A stretch of 45,757 bases of DNA, taken from UBA4582 sp047630175 (lineage in GTDB: Bacteria > Pseudomonadota > Gammaproteobacteria > Pseudomonadales > Azotimanducaceae). The translations under genes were made by a program, and so were the position numbers. Of the stretch, positions 34,642 to 42,501 are shown piece after piece. The notes below the pieces were generated by a model. It was not told the origin of the DNA and made no database searches. It saw only the letters and a program-made list of their open reading frames with translations. Every line of letters begins with the position of its first letter. Within the stretch, counting starts at the first letter, position 1. The stretch covers positions 1 to 45,757 of the forward strand of contig JBLHVI010000022.1 of NCBI GenBank assembly GCA_047630175.1, read 5' to 3'.

Positions 34642-36177
34642 ATGAGTAATGAGCGAGCAGATAAACCAACGACAACCATTGATTGGCCGGTATTTATTCT
34701 AAGCGGTGGTTTCTTGCTGCTGTTTGTGGCCACCGCATTGATTGACTTAGACTTTCTTTCCTCAACCGTTAATGGTGCTTTTGGTGGGGCCACCCGATAT
34801 TTTGGCGCCTACTGGCAGGTATTAATGCTACTCACCTTTATTATTGCCCTGGGTGTCGCGTTTTCTGGGTCAGGTAGAGCCCGGCTCGGCAATCTTAGCG
34901 AGCCAGACATTGGCACCTTCAAATGGGTGGCTATTATTATGTGTACGCTACTTGCGGGCGGCGGCGTGTTTTGGGCCGCAGCAGAACCTATGGCGCATTT
35001 CATTTCGTCACCGCCATTATTTGCTGTTGAGTCTGCAACCGAGGCGGCGGTCTATCCGGCCTTGGCGCAAAGCTTTATGCACTGGGGCTTTTTAGCCTGG
35101 TCGATTCTTGGCAGCTTAACCGCCATTATCTTTATGTATTTGCACTACGAAAAAGGCCTACCGCTCAAGCCGCGAATTTTACTGTATCCCGTCTTCGGCG
35201 AGGTGGTATTGCGTGGTTGGCTGGGTTCGTTTATTGATGCTGCCTGTGTAGTCGCTGTTGTTTCAGGTACGGTTGGCCCGATTGGGTTCTTGGGCTTGCA
35301 GGTAAGTTTTGGCTTGTCTGAGCTATTCGGCATCAGTAATAACTACAGCACTCAGCTGACTATCATTGTCGGCCTTATCGCTATTTACACAGTTTCTGCT
35401 GTGTCTGGCGTCACCCGGGGCATTCAAATACTCAGCGCGTTTAATATTTGTTTGGCATTATTATTAATGTTATTTATATTAATCGCTGGACCAACGGCCT
35501 TTATTTTTAAAAGCTTTATCCAGTCAATCGGCGTACTGGTGACTGAATTCATTCCCATGGCCAGTTACCGCGCTGACACCAGTTGGCTGAATGGCTGGAC
35601 GGTATTTTTTTGGGGCTGGTTTATCGGCTATGGCCCATTGATGGCCATGTTTATTGCACGTATCTCCCGTGGTCGAACCATTCGTGAATTGATTATTACC
35701 CTGTCATTCACCGCACCTTTGGTAACTACCTTTTGGTTCACCATCGTTGGTGGCACCGGTATCGCATTTGAATTAGCGAATACTGGCGTAATTTCAGGAC
35801 CCTATGCCGAGTCTGGCATGCCGGCAGCATTGCTGGCGATTACCCAGCAATTACCCTGGGGGTTTATGATTTCCATATTGTTTTTGGTACTCACCACTAT
35901 CTTTGTCGCCACGACGGGCGACTCAATGACTTACACCGTTTCTATGGTAATGACCGGTACCGATGACCCACCGACAGCGCTACGGGTATTTTGGGGGGTT
36001 ATGATGGGTGTCTTAGCAGCAATACTGATCTCAATTGGTTCTGGCGGGGTGTCTGCGCTGCAGTCGTTTATTGTAGTGACAGCGGTACCGGTGTCGCTGA
36101 TATTGATGCCGTCACTGTGGAATGCACCGAGGATTGCGCGGAAAATGGCGGTTGAGCAAGGGTTGAGCAAGAGTTGA
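34642..36177 (+). CDS. BCCT family transporter
   Basis: A 511-residue secondary transporter of the betaine/carnitine/choline family, about 12 membrane segments. Evidence: WPVFILSGGFLLLFVATALI at the first helix, the GGGVFWAAAEPMAHF signature, the HWGFLAWSILG helix with Trp-rich substrate cage, and WGWFIGYGPLMAMFIARISRGRTIREL in the central region read in parts. It should move a trimethylammonium or related compatible solute, probably with Na+ or H+; which one is not decidable. Transposase fragments lie just upstream and the 3' end is built of 11-bp repeats, both signs of an unstable locus. Confidence 0.9.
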   Translation: MSNERADKPTTTIDWPVFILSGGFLLLFVATALIDLDFLSSTVNGAFGGATRYFGAYWQVLMLLTFIIALGVAFSGSGRARLGNLSEPDIGTFKWVAIIMCTLLAGGGVFWAAAEPMAHFISSPPLFAVESATEAAVYPALAQSFMHWGFLAWSILGSLTAIIFMYLHYEKGLPLKPRILLYPVFGEVVLRGWLGSFIDAACVVAVVSGTVGPIGFLGLQVSFGLSELFGISNNYSTQLTIIVGLIAIYTVSAVSGVTRGIQILSAFNICLALLLMLFILIAGPTAFIFKSFIQSIGVLVTEFIPMASYRADTSWLNGWTVFFWGWFIGYGPLMAMFIARISRGRTIRELIITLSFTAPLVTTFWFTIVGGTGIAFELANTGVISGPYAESGMPAALLAITQQLPWGFMISILFLVLTTIFVATTGDSMTYTVSMVMTGTDDPPTALRVFWGVMMGVLAAILISIGSGGVSALQSFIVVTAVPVSLILMPSLWNAPRIARKMAVEQGLSKS

Positions 36178-36189
36178 GCAAGAGTTGAA
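36151..36189. repeat. 11-bp tandem repeat spanning the BCCT stop codon
   Basis: GTTGAGCAAGG at 36151 is followed by GTTGAGCAAGA at 36162 and 36173 and a partial GTTGA at 36184. As 11 is not a multiple of three, each unit is read in a new frame, giving the tail VEQGLSKS and the stop TGA within the third copy (36175-36177). Gain or loss of a unit would change the C-terminus. Confidence 0.85.
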
Positions 36190-36678
36190 CTAGCCAATAA
36201 TAGCGGGGAAGGGATCGATGGAATTTACGCGGGCAACCTACATTCGCCCAACACAGTGCTAGCCCGTAACCTTCCTGCCGCTTTCGACGCGCCGACAACC
36301 GCTTCAATGTTGTTGAAAAAATAAAGGCGACGCTGCCAACACGGCCACCTTCCTTGCAGCATGCATGCCTCGAACAATTTCAGAATGCTGTTCAGGTAGC
36401 TGATACTGTCAATGGCAATGTCGTACGTTTTCGTCACAGCGATTAAAGTTTCAAACTGCGTCAATAGCCAAAAATGCACTGCCGTGTCTTTGACCAGTCG
36501 CGACAAATAGTTCAACTCTAGGTTCGTGTTGAACAGGTTCGCGTTCAGATGGCGGCGGTATATTTTGGTTATAAACGTTTATCGAGACCCACTTAGGATT
36601 AGGCGTCAGCGCAATATAAGCGTTTTTTACTCTGACACTTTACACTGACCCCATCAATTTGTTAGATGCTAGTCCAGC
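36178..36678. other. Intergenic region with no recognised gene
   Basis: About 500 bases between the BCCT stop and the convergent LysR stop. A minus-strand frame at 36225-36515 is open but resembles no family. Near 36627-36652 the sequence TTTACTCTGACACTTTACACTGACCCC resembles the short repeats often seen around RAYT-type elements, but no transposase is present here. Confidence 0.5.
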
Positions 36679-37548
36679 TTAGAGCCATCGCTTAGCTTCA
36701 GCAATTACCGTTTCTATTCTCCTCTGAAGCGTCTTATGCCGCAGCGTACAAAGATACAGCGTCTCACGGACCGGCCTAGCAAGTCGATGAGCTTTAATGT
36801 GCTCGGGCTTTTGAAATGCTTCAACCGCGTACGCAGGTAGGACAGTAAAACCCAGCCCCCTGCTCACCGGCTCCAGAATCAAACCGATCTGGTTAGAGAA
36901 TCCCTTTCTGAGTAACAGACTGCTGTGCTGGAATTCAGGGTAATTGGCACCAAGAAGCAGATTAGCGTGATGACTTCCGTCGGGATGATCAATAAAGCCC
37001 AACGCCTTCAGAGCGTCCCAACCCGGTTCCTCGACTGTAGCAGGTGTCACCAACAGCAGTGACTCTTTCGCGACGGGGGTACAACTTGTGTCCGCCAAAG
37101 TCGATTTCGACGTCATGAACCCAATATCAACGATAGATTCAGCGATTGCGTTTTCCACATCAACATTAGGCGCAAACCGGTAATCGATGATGAGCTTCGG
37201 GTGCCTACTCTGCAACGCCAATAAATGCGGATAAAGCTTAAGCCCGACACTCCCCGGAGACATCATCCGCACAACCCCTTCATAGGGCGGATCCTCTCCA
37301 ACGCTCTGCGCCAGATTCGACAAGGCCAAGAGAATACTCTGCGCCTCGGCATATAGCCTTTCGCCGGCCCCTGACAGCGAGAATTGTTTGCCCTGCCGCA
37401 CAAGCAACTCCGCACCGAGTTGCTCCTCCAGCTTACGCACATGCTGGCTCACGCCCGACTGCGTCATGTGGAGGCGCTCAGCAGTACGTGTGAAATGGCC
37501 GACTTCAACTAACGTGCAAAAACTACGTAACCAGGTGACATTTATCAT
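36679..37548 (-). CDS. LysR family transcriptional regulator
   Basis: A 289-residue LysR protein. The winged helix-turn-helix at about 1-60 reads WLRSFCTLVEVGHFTRTAERL then MTQSGVSQHVRKLEEQLG, followed by the linker helix and a periplasmic-binding-like effector domain with GVVRMMSPGSVG. It is divergent from the VOC-domain gene, 95 bases away, the classical LysR arrangement in which the regulator controls its neighbour and itself. The effector is unknown. Confidence 0.92.
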   Translation of the reverse strand: MINVTWLRSFCTLVEVGHFTRTAERLHMTQSGVSQHVRKLEEQLGAELLVRQGKQFSLSGAGERLYAEAQSILLALSNLAQSVGEDPPYEGVVRMMSPGSVGLKLYPHLLALQSRHPKLIIDYRFAPNVDVENAIAESIVDIGFMTSKSTLADTSCTPVAKESLLLVTPATVEEPGWDALKALGFIDHPDGSHHANLLLGANYPEFQHSSLLLRKGFSNQIGLILEPVSRGLGFTVLPAYAVEAFQKPEHIKAHRLARPVRETLYLCTLRHKTLQRRIETVIAEAKRWL

Positions 37549-37643
37549 TACATTTGGTAATCGTATTAATAATTAATGATAATTTTACGTGATCATTGCC
37601 GCTACGTAAACTGACCTCAAATCTTACTAGAGGAGATCAAGCA
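37549..37643. promoter_or_regulatory. Divergent LysR/VOC control region
   Basis: The 95-base gap between the two start codons is AT-rich and holds a perfect palindrome ATTAATAATTAAT at 37565-37577 and a nearby ATGAT-ATCAT pair (37576-37597). These fit a LysR-type binding site (T-N11-A class). A strong ribosome site GAGGAG lies at 37631-37636, 8 bases before the VOC start. Confidence 0.5.
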
Positions 37644-38147
37644 ATGAGCAATGTTTACCCGAGAAATTTTTCACACATCGGCATATCCGTGCCCGACCTG
37701 AAGCGTGCCGTTAAGTTCTACACAGAAGTAATGGGTTGGTATGTGGTTATGGAACCTACCGAGATCGAAGAGGACAACAGCGCCATCGGGGAGATGTGCA
37801 CAGATGTCTTCGGCGCGGGTTGGGGCAGTTTCCGCATCGCTCACCTATCGACAGGAGATCGAATTGGCGTGGAGCTTTTTCAGTTCAAAAATCAGACCAA
37901 CCCGCAAGACAACTTCGAGTATTGGAAAACCGGAGTTTTTCACTTCTGCGTGCAGGACCCGAATGTCGAAGAACTTGCAGAACGTATTGTCGCAGAGGGC
38001 GGTAAAAAACGTATGGACAAACCTCGCTACTATTTTCCTGGTGAGAAGCCATACCGCATGATCTATATGGAAGATCCGTTTGGCAACATCATAGAAATTT
38101 ATAGCCACAGCTACGAGTTGACATACAGCGATGGCGCCTACAAATAA
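37644..38147 (+). CDS. VOC superfamily (glyoxalase/dioxygenase-like) protein
   Basis: A 167-residue vicinal-oxygen-chelate protein. The ATG at 37644 follows GAGGAG; a start at 37596 is less likely. Two beta-alpha-beta-beta-beta modules are seen: FSHIGISVPDLKRAVKFYTEVMG with the first metal-type His, and VFHFCVQDPNVEELAERI with the second, then a YFPGE segment and MIYMEDPFGNIIEIYSHSYE with the final Glu ligand. The motif set His-His-Glu supports metal binding. Reaction unknown; under the divergent LysR regulator, probably inducible. Confidence 0.88.
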   Translation: MSNVYPRNFSHIGISVPDLKRAVKFYTEVMGWYVVMEPTEIEEDNSAIGEMCTDVFGAGWGSFRIAHLSTGDRIGVELFQFKNQTNPQDNFEYWKTGVFHFCVQDPNVEELAERIVAEGGKKRMDKPRYYFPGEKPYRMIYMEDPFGNIIEIYSHSYELTYSDGAYK

Positions 38148-38251
38148 TTATCGAGAAGAACTCACGGGGGCTTTCTAAGGCGGTAGCCTCCTAGCACCAA
38201 AATAAGCGGTGGCTGGACGCTCTTCCCAGATATCCGTCTTCATTTTTTTTG

Positions 38252-38641
38252 TTATCTGTCGCCGCTTTTGCACTCATTTTCAGTTGCTAAACCTAAATCA
38301 ATATGGGCTACTATATAGCCATATTCTCGTTTGGAAAGAGACTCCGCTTTAAACGCCTCCTTTGCTAACTCATGAGTCCACGTTCTTCCACATGGCGGCT
38401 TTTTAATGGTCGTATCTATATCTAATAATTCCGGCTGTTCTACTGCAAAGCCTCGGTTGAAGGCATTCTTAGCGCAAAGGCTCAAAGAATACTCTACGGC
38501 GAATTTATCCACGCTAGGCAGACCTACAAATTCCACGTCACAACCTAACTTTCGATTTCCCTCAGCATCAACATAATGCAATTGGCCCGTGGTACAACCC
38601 AAAGTGAACAGCGTTATAACTGCAATGAATATCAGTTTCAA
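38252..38641 (-). CDS. Small lipoprotein, integron-cassette gene
   Basis: A 129-residue protein starting with TTG at 38641, 9 bases after GAGGAA and just downstream of an attC site; an upstream GTG at 38680 lies inside that site and is not used. The start KLIFIAVITLFTLGC has a lipobox with Cys at 16. The rest has five further Cys residues and a conserved-looking HELAKEAFKAESLSKREYG segment; no family recognised. It is the last cassette gene on this strand. No clear attC follows its stop. Confidence 0.72.
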   Translation of the reverse strand: MKLIFIAVITLFTLGCTTGQLHYVDAEGNRKLGCDVEFVGLPSVDKFAVEYSLSLCAKNAFNRGFAVEQPELLDIDTTIKKPPCGRTWTHELAKEAFKAESLSKREYGYIVAHIDLGLATENECKSGDR

Positions 38642-38662
38642 CCTATTCGATTCCTCAAGTAT

Positions 38663-38734
38663 ATATAACGCCTCAAGCACTGGCGGCGAAACCGCGCAGC
38701 GGTTTTGACGTCCACGTGGCTTGACTTGTTAGGC
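38663..38734 (-). other. Integron attC site (59-base element), copy A
   Basis: Read on the minus strand it begins GCCTAAC (R-type box, 38734-38728), which contains the TAA stop of the upstream cassette gene, continues AAG, then TCAAGCCAC, an inner hairpin (AAACCGC/GCGGTTT at 38689-38705), GTGCTTGA, and ends near GTTATAT (38669-38663). The L boxes TCAAGCCAC and GTGCTTGA pair with the usual offset. Length is 72 bases. Only the last box departs from the consensus GTTRRRY. Confidence 0.78.
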
Positions 38735-39202
38735 GGACCGGGCAATTTTTATCTCTGCTTCAATGACAGCAACAAACTCTGCACCAAACATGTATTTGCC
38801 AATTTTTTCCCACCATTGCCGGCCACCGGCACTGAAAAGAAAGTAACGAATGGTTATTAGATTTTCAAAAAAGTCTGATTCACTCACGGCACCCTGTCGG
38901 AACTGGAAGTGTGCTGCAGAAAAAGAACCGAACGCGATATGTACCAGATTCGAAAAGCGATAGTACTCCTCGACAGACAGAGATGTAGGGTCTTTCCGAC
39001 CACGAAGCAAGATTGCTTGTAACTCGGGGTCTTGTACCAGAGACTTTAAGAAATCAATCTGGAAGCTGGCGGAGACGAGTTTGGACTCCACAGCTGAGGC
39101 GCGCGTGCCAGCACGCACTTGCAGACTCAAATAGAGCAACGTGGCGATCATGCCAGCGGCACCAATAGTCTCCGAAATGGCCCCGATAGCTTCCCAGTTC
39201 AT
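38729..39202 (-). CDS. Conserved cassette-borne membrane-anchored protein
   Basis: A 157-residue protein starting MNWEAIGAISETIGAAGMIATL, one N-terminal membrane helix at about 9-28, then a helical cytosolic part with Gln/Arg (LQVRAGTRASAVESK) and a Trp-Trp (RQWWEK) near the end. Proteins with this MNWEAIGAI-type start are common in marine gammaproteobacteria and in integron cassettes; function unknown. The stop TAA lies within the attC R-box, a hallmark of cassettes, and another attC ends 22 bases before the ATG. Confidence 0.82.
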   Translation of the reverse strand: MNWEAIGAISETIGAAGMIATLLYLSLQVRAGTRASAVESKLVSASFQIDFLKSLVQDPELQAILLRGRKDPTSLSVEEYYRFSNLVHIAFGSFSAAHFQFRQGAVSESDFFENLITIRYFLFSAGGRQWWEKIGKYMFGAEFVAVIEAEIKIARSA

Positions 39203-39224
39203 TATGATGTCACCATATCAGTCC

Positions 39225-39334
39225 GCCTAACGCCGCCATAAATTGCCGCTTCGTAGTTGGTTATTTTGTGGTAGCGTAGCGTTAAATCACAAAAAAAGCG
39301 ACGAGAAAACGTCCGTTTGATGGCTTTGTTAAGT
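39225..39334 (-). other. Integron attC site, copy B
   Basis: Read on the minus strand it starts ACTTAAC (39334-39328, fits RYYYAAC), then AAA, GCCATCAAA, a 70-base inner region, TTTATGGC, GGC and GTTAGGC (39231-39225, fits GTTRRRY). Both outer boxes match the consensus and the L boxes GCCATCAAA/TTTATGGC pair with one extra base. Length 110 bases. It belongs to a cassette lying upstream (higher coordinates). Confidence 0.78.
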
Positions 39335-39732
39335 GCTATTGCCATTTATCTATCCGTCTAAAATTTCGCTCTTTTTCGTATAGTAGAACATTTTGTTAAA
39401 CCTCCACCAGAGATAACATCAAATTTAAATGCTGGCAGTTACTTTGAGCGACAAGACTGCTTATATTTGAAAAGCGGAGGCTGCTTAACCTTCATTAGAT
39501 CTAACCTTTAAATGACATTTTTAAGGGCCTAGCCCATTTGGCATTATCAACAGCACTGTTTTTGAGCCAATATACTTTGACTGTGCAGGTGAAGCATCAC
39601 TTGATGTGGCGATATTCAAACTCATCAGGTAAAAATTACCCTAATCAAAGAATGAAATGTTTAACAGCAACGATTGATCCCAACACGTGAACGGCACTTA
39701 GCGTTCACGTGTCGCTGAAACGCACTCCATCA
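39335..39732. other. Region upstream of attC B, possible decayed cassette
   Basis: About 400 bases without a convincing gene. On the minus strand several short frames (for example one with FYYTKKSEILDG after GGAGG near 39400) precede attC B, so the cassette gene may be tiny or broken. GTTAAAC and GCTTAAC near 39393 and 39482 resemble recombination boxes but do not pair as an attC. Confidence 0.4.
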
Positions 39733-41208
39733 TTACTGCTGAATAATCCACGCTTCCGCTTTTTCCAAACCCAAATCAATACCCTGCTCTCGTTGTTCTA
39801 GGATAAAAAATGCTTGTTCAATATCCACAGGCACCCCGACCCCTTCAAACTCTTCATTATCTGGTGTGAGGTAAAATTCGTTCGACAAACTATATTCGGT
39901 ACCGTGGGGAAGTGATTTATCGAGTCCATCAGAAAAGCCACCTCCGGTTGCTTCGCCTACTAAAGCGGTATTTGCTCGCTGGCGCATGCTCATTGCAAAG
40001 ATTTCAGCTGCACTAGAGGTGGATGCACTGGTCATCACCGCCACAGGGCCGAGAAACTGAATACTGCCTTGTGGCTCAATGCTAACTTTTTGCAGAGGGG
40101 TGCGACTATCATTCAATCTCGCCTGTTTACTATACACGTGTAAAGATCGATCTATGAAGCGTCCGGTGATCATCCTACTCACAAAATCATCTCCGCCATC
40201 ATTGTTTCGCACATCAATAATAACGCCATCTACATGGGCAAAGTACTGCATAACTTCATCCAAGGTCTCGGTCAATATTACTTTATTTTGTGCTACATTA
40301 TTATCGCTATCACCCAATCCATTTATGTCCATAGTAGTCACATTGAGATAACCAATATTATTTTCAAATGTTGCCCAAAACATCGTTTCGTTATCATTTA
40401 TTTCAATTTCTGAGTCCATCACAACATGGCTTAAAATGGCGTCAATAGACTGTTGTTCTGCATTTTCAAAGTAAATTTCAAAGGCCTCTTTTTGTTCTTG
40501 CCCAAAGGGTAATTCAACTTGCTGGGTAGAGATAAAGTCTAGTAGCGCTATAGCGTATAATGAGGCCTTTCTTTGCACCGAAAAGGAGATATCTAAATCT
40601 TCGTTGCCAATCTGCACGTGAAAGTCTCTTAGGGGGGCAACCATTTCAGTCAATATTTCAACTAATTCAGCTTCAGTGGTCTGGGGGCTAATTTGGTTAT
40701 TTGCTAATTGGAACACTTCATCCCAATCAACATCTTCAATATGAAAAAATGCATAATATTGACTGAAATTTTGCCAAAATATTTCGAAGTCTTGTTGCGC
40801 ATCAAATTGATAATTAGCATCACCTTTATTGGCTGTTAAGTCGTTCACACAAAGATCGGGCAAACTATTTTCTTTGTTCATCACGATGCCAGGATTTTTG
40901 GCACCAGTAAAAGTGTTAACGATAGAGTTATTGTCATCACTGTGTCGCATACTGCTTTTTAATTCATCATGATCGAGATCAAATTCAATTTTTTGGCAAG
41001 ACTCTGAAGTAAACTGATATAACTGATGAGTATCGGCTTGCATATCCAGCACATAGCCATACGCGGGTGCCTGCCAAATGCCAACTAATGGATCGATGTT
41101 ATTAATTGGAATATTGGCTTGTTCTTTATCATTGTTACAAGCACTTAGGCACACACTCATTGTGATGCAGCAGATAAAGGGTAATTTCGAAAATGGTGAG
41201 AGTTTCAT
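39733..41208 (-). CDS. S41 family peptidase, lipoprotein
   Basis: A 491-residue tail-specific-protease-like lipoprotein. The signal ends in CLSAC, with the lipidated Cys at 24. The first 170 residues include an unusual acidic segment (DDNNS, NDLTANKGD). The N-terminal helical bundle is followed by GYLNVTTMDIN and GVIIDVRNNDGGDD, the usual strand before the catalytic site, and TSASTSSAAEIFAMSMR with the catalytic Ser in STSSAAE. No PDZ domain is evident. The gene is AT-richer than the flanking catabolic genes, consistent with transfer. Substrate unknown. Confidence 0.85.
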   Translation of the reverse strand: MKLSPFSKLPFICCITMSVCLSACNNDKEQANIPINNIDPLVGIWQAPAYGYVLDMQADTHQLYQFTSESCQKIEFDLDHDELKSSMRHSDDNNSIVNTFTGAKNPGIVMNKENSLPDLCVNDLTANKGDANYQFDAQQDFEIFWQNFSQYYAFFHIEDVDWDEVFQLANNQISPQTTEAELVEILTEMVAPLRDFHVQIGNEDLDISFSVQRKASLYAIALLDFISTQQVELPFGQEQKEAFEIYFENAEQQSIDAILSHVVMDSEIEINDNETMFWATFENNIGYLNVTTMDINGLGDSDNNVAQNKVILTETLDEVMQYFAHVDGVIIDVRNNDGGDDFVSRMITGRFIDRSLHVYSKQARLNDSRTPLQKVSIEPQGSIQFLGPVAVMTSASTSSAAEIFAMSMRQRANTALVGEATGGGFSDGLDKSLPHGTEYSLSNEFYLTPDNEEFEGVGVPVDIEQAFFILEQREQGIDLGLEKAEAWIIQQ

Positions 41209-41316
41209 GGGTATATTCTTTTATGTTTAAGTGGCTGTTTGTTTTCCAAGCAGCCACAAGTTATTCGAGGTATTGTTCAGCAAAGTCTTAAGTGATAAAG
41301 ATGAACAAGCGCCATA

Positions 41317-41465
41317 TTTTGCCTATATTTAATGCAATCCCAGCTTACATAAATGACAATCTTGAATCCGAAACAAGTGTAAGCACAGACCTTCGTTCTG
41401 TAGTGTCACAGAGGCGTCGTTACTTGATCAAATAAGTCATGGTGACCCGCAGGCGGAGAACGATT
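41317..41465 (-). repeat. IS91-type element end, copy 1 (direct repeat)
   Basis: This 149-base stretch matches 45067-45226 nearly base for base. It contains the last 20 codons of the IS91-like transposase gene and about 90 bases beyond its stop, with an ACAGA/TCTGT hairpin near 41387-41403. Both copies are in the same orientation and stop matching at the same base (after CGATT), beyond which this copy continues into the transposase and the other does not. Confidence 0.85.
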
Positions 41466-42204
41466 GTTTGGAATTGCTGCCTGATTTAGCCCTAAATGTT
41501 TATGTACCTTCTCTATGACTTTAGGTTCCTCAATACAGGCGATAATCTTCATCTTGCCACCACAACGATCACACTTCGTGACATCTATGTTGAACACCCG
41601 TTTCAATCGCTGCGCCCAGTGCATGCCATAGCGTTTTGAACCGATCTGGCATTTGGCCGAGTGTTCTGCTTCTACTTGTATTGCTTGTTTGGGAACGATT
41701 TTCTTGCGTAACTGACTATTCGGAGAGAATACACCATGAAACCGAGTGAGGTTCACTCTTGGCGTGGGCACAAGGGCCACCAACCTACCGATGAATTCCA
41801 TTGGACTCAAAACAATATGCGTCGTGCCGTCGCTATAAGGCAATTTGGGTTCAACAATGACGCTGCCGTCATTCGCCAGGGATAAACGTTGCTCTGCAAT
41901 GGCTGGGCGCGTAATGTATCGGCAAAGACGCCTGCTTTTTACCCTGCCCTGCTTTGCAGACAACACCCGCATGTAGGGAGAAACCTGCGCGCTAACTAAC
42001 TTGCTCATCATGGTGTCCAAGCTCAAAAATCGTGGCCGCGTTTTCAGGGTCAGCCCTTTTTTACCTGCATTTGGGCCAAAAGCTAATCTGTAACTGATCG
42101 ATGCACCAGCAAGACTTTGCAAGGTATCTTCTTTATCTGTGTCCAAGTCCAAATACTCAGTATCTACATCTCTTGTCAGATAACCCGCTTTCTCAAGATA
42201 ACGC
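41406..42204 (-). mobile_element. IS91-family (Y2) transposase, 5' truncated
   Basis: The C-terminal two thirds of an IS91/IS801-type rolling-circle transposase: ISYRLAFGPNAGKKGLTLK, RRLCRYITRPAIAEQRLSL, YSDGTTHIVLSPMEF, NLTRFHGVFSPNSQLR and a zinc-binding CDRCGG in the tail. The N-terminal zinc finger and HUH part are missing; the frame runs on into the PhoX fragment at about 42200, where sequence changes from RYLEKAGYLTRD to PhoX-like. The element therefore cannot transpose by itself. Its 3' end matches the second copy at 45 kb. Confidence 0.85.
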
Positions 42205-42480
42205 GAGCTCTTCATCCAATGCAAAGCAGCCCATGCCGTCTGCTCTATCGGGCACGGGTAAACCATCTTGCATTGATACATCAAGTTGAGAAATAATGCG
42301 ATAGCTAAATTTTGTAGGTAAATCTAGTATCCCATCTGGATCAGGCACAAGAGGCCCATAGGCAAAGTTTTGCCCCATAAGATTGTTTAGTTTGAATCGT
42401 TCGCTAGCATGCAGATATGTAGCTAAACCACTCAATGCCACGGCAAGTAAGCCTTTGTTAAACTGCCGTCTATTGAGCAT
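42193..42480 (-). pseudogene. phoX: PhoX alkaline phosphatase, N-terminal fragment
   Basis: The first 90 codons or so of a PhoX (DUF839) phosphatase: a Tat-type start MLNRRQFNKGLLAVALSGLA, then YGPLVPDPDGILDLP and FSYRIISQ, and DGMGCFALDEELAL, which is followed at once by a stop and the IS91 transposase. PhoX is about 500-600 residues, so more than 80% is lost, including all metal sites. AAGGA precedes the ATG. It follows the EEP-HAD phosphatase gene by 22 bases and was probably in the same operon. Confidence 0.82.
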
Positions 42481-42501
42481 GTTAATTCCTTGATTGTGCC
42501 A

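Noticed and set aside
36225..36515. 96-residue minus-strand frame as a gene
   Set aside because: No ribosome site, no family likeness and an overlap with repeat-like words; treated as non-coding.
38168..38193. GGGGGCT/AGCCTCC stem after the VOC gene as an attC of the last cassette
   Set aside because: The boxes do not fit RYYYAAC/GTTRRRY and no paired L boxes were found; at best a weak terminator.
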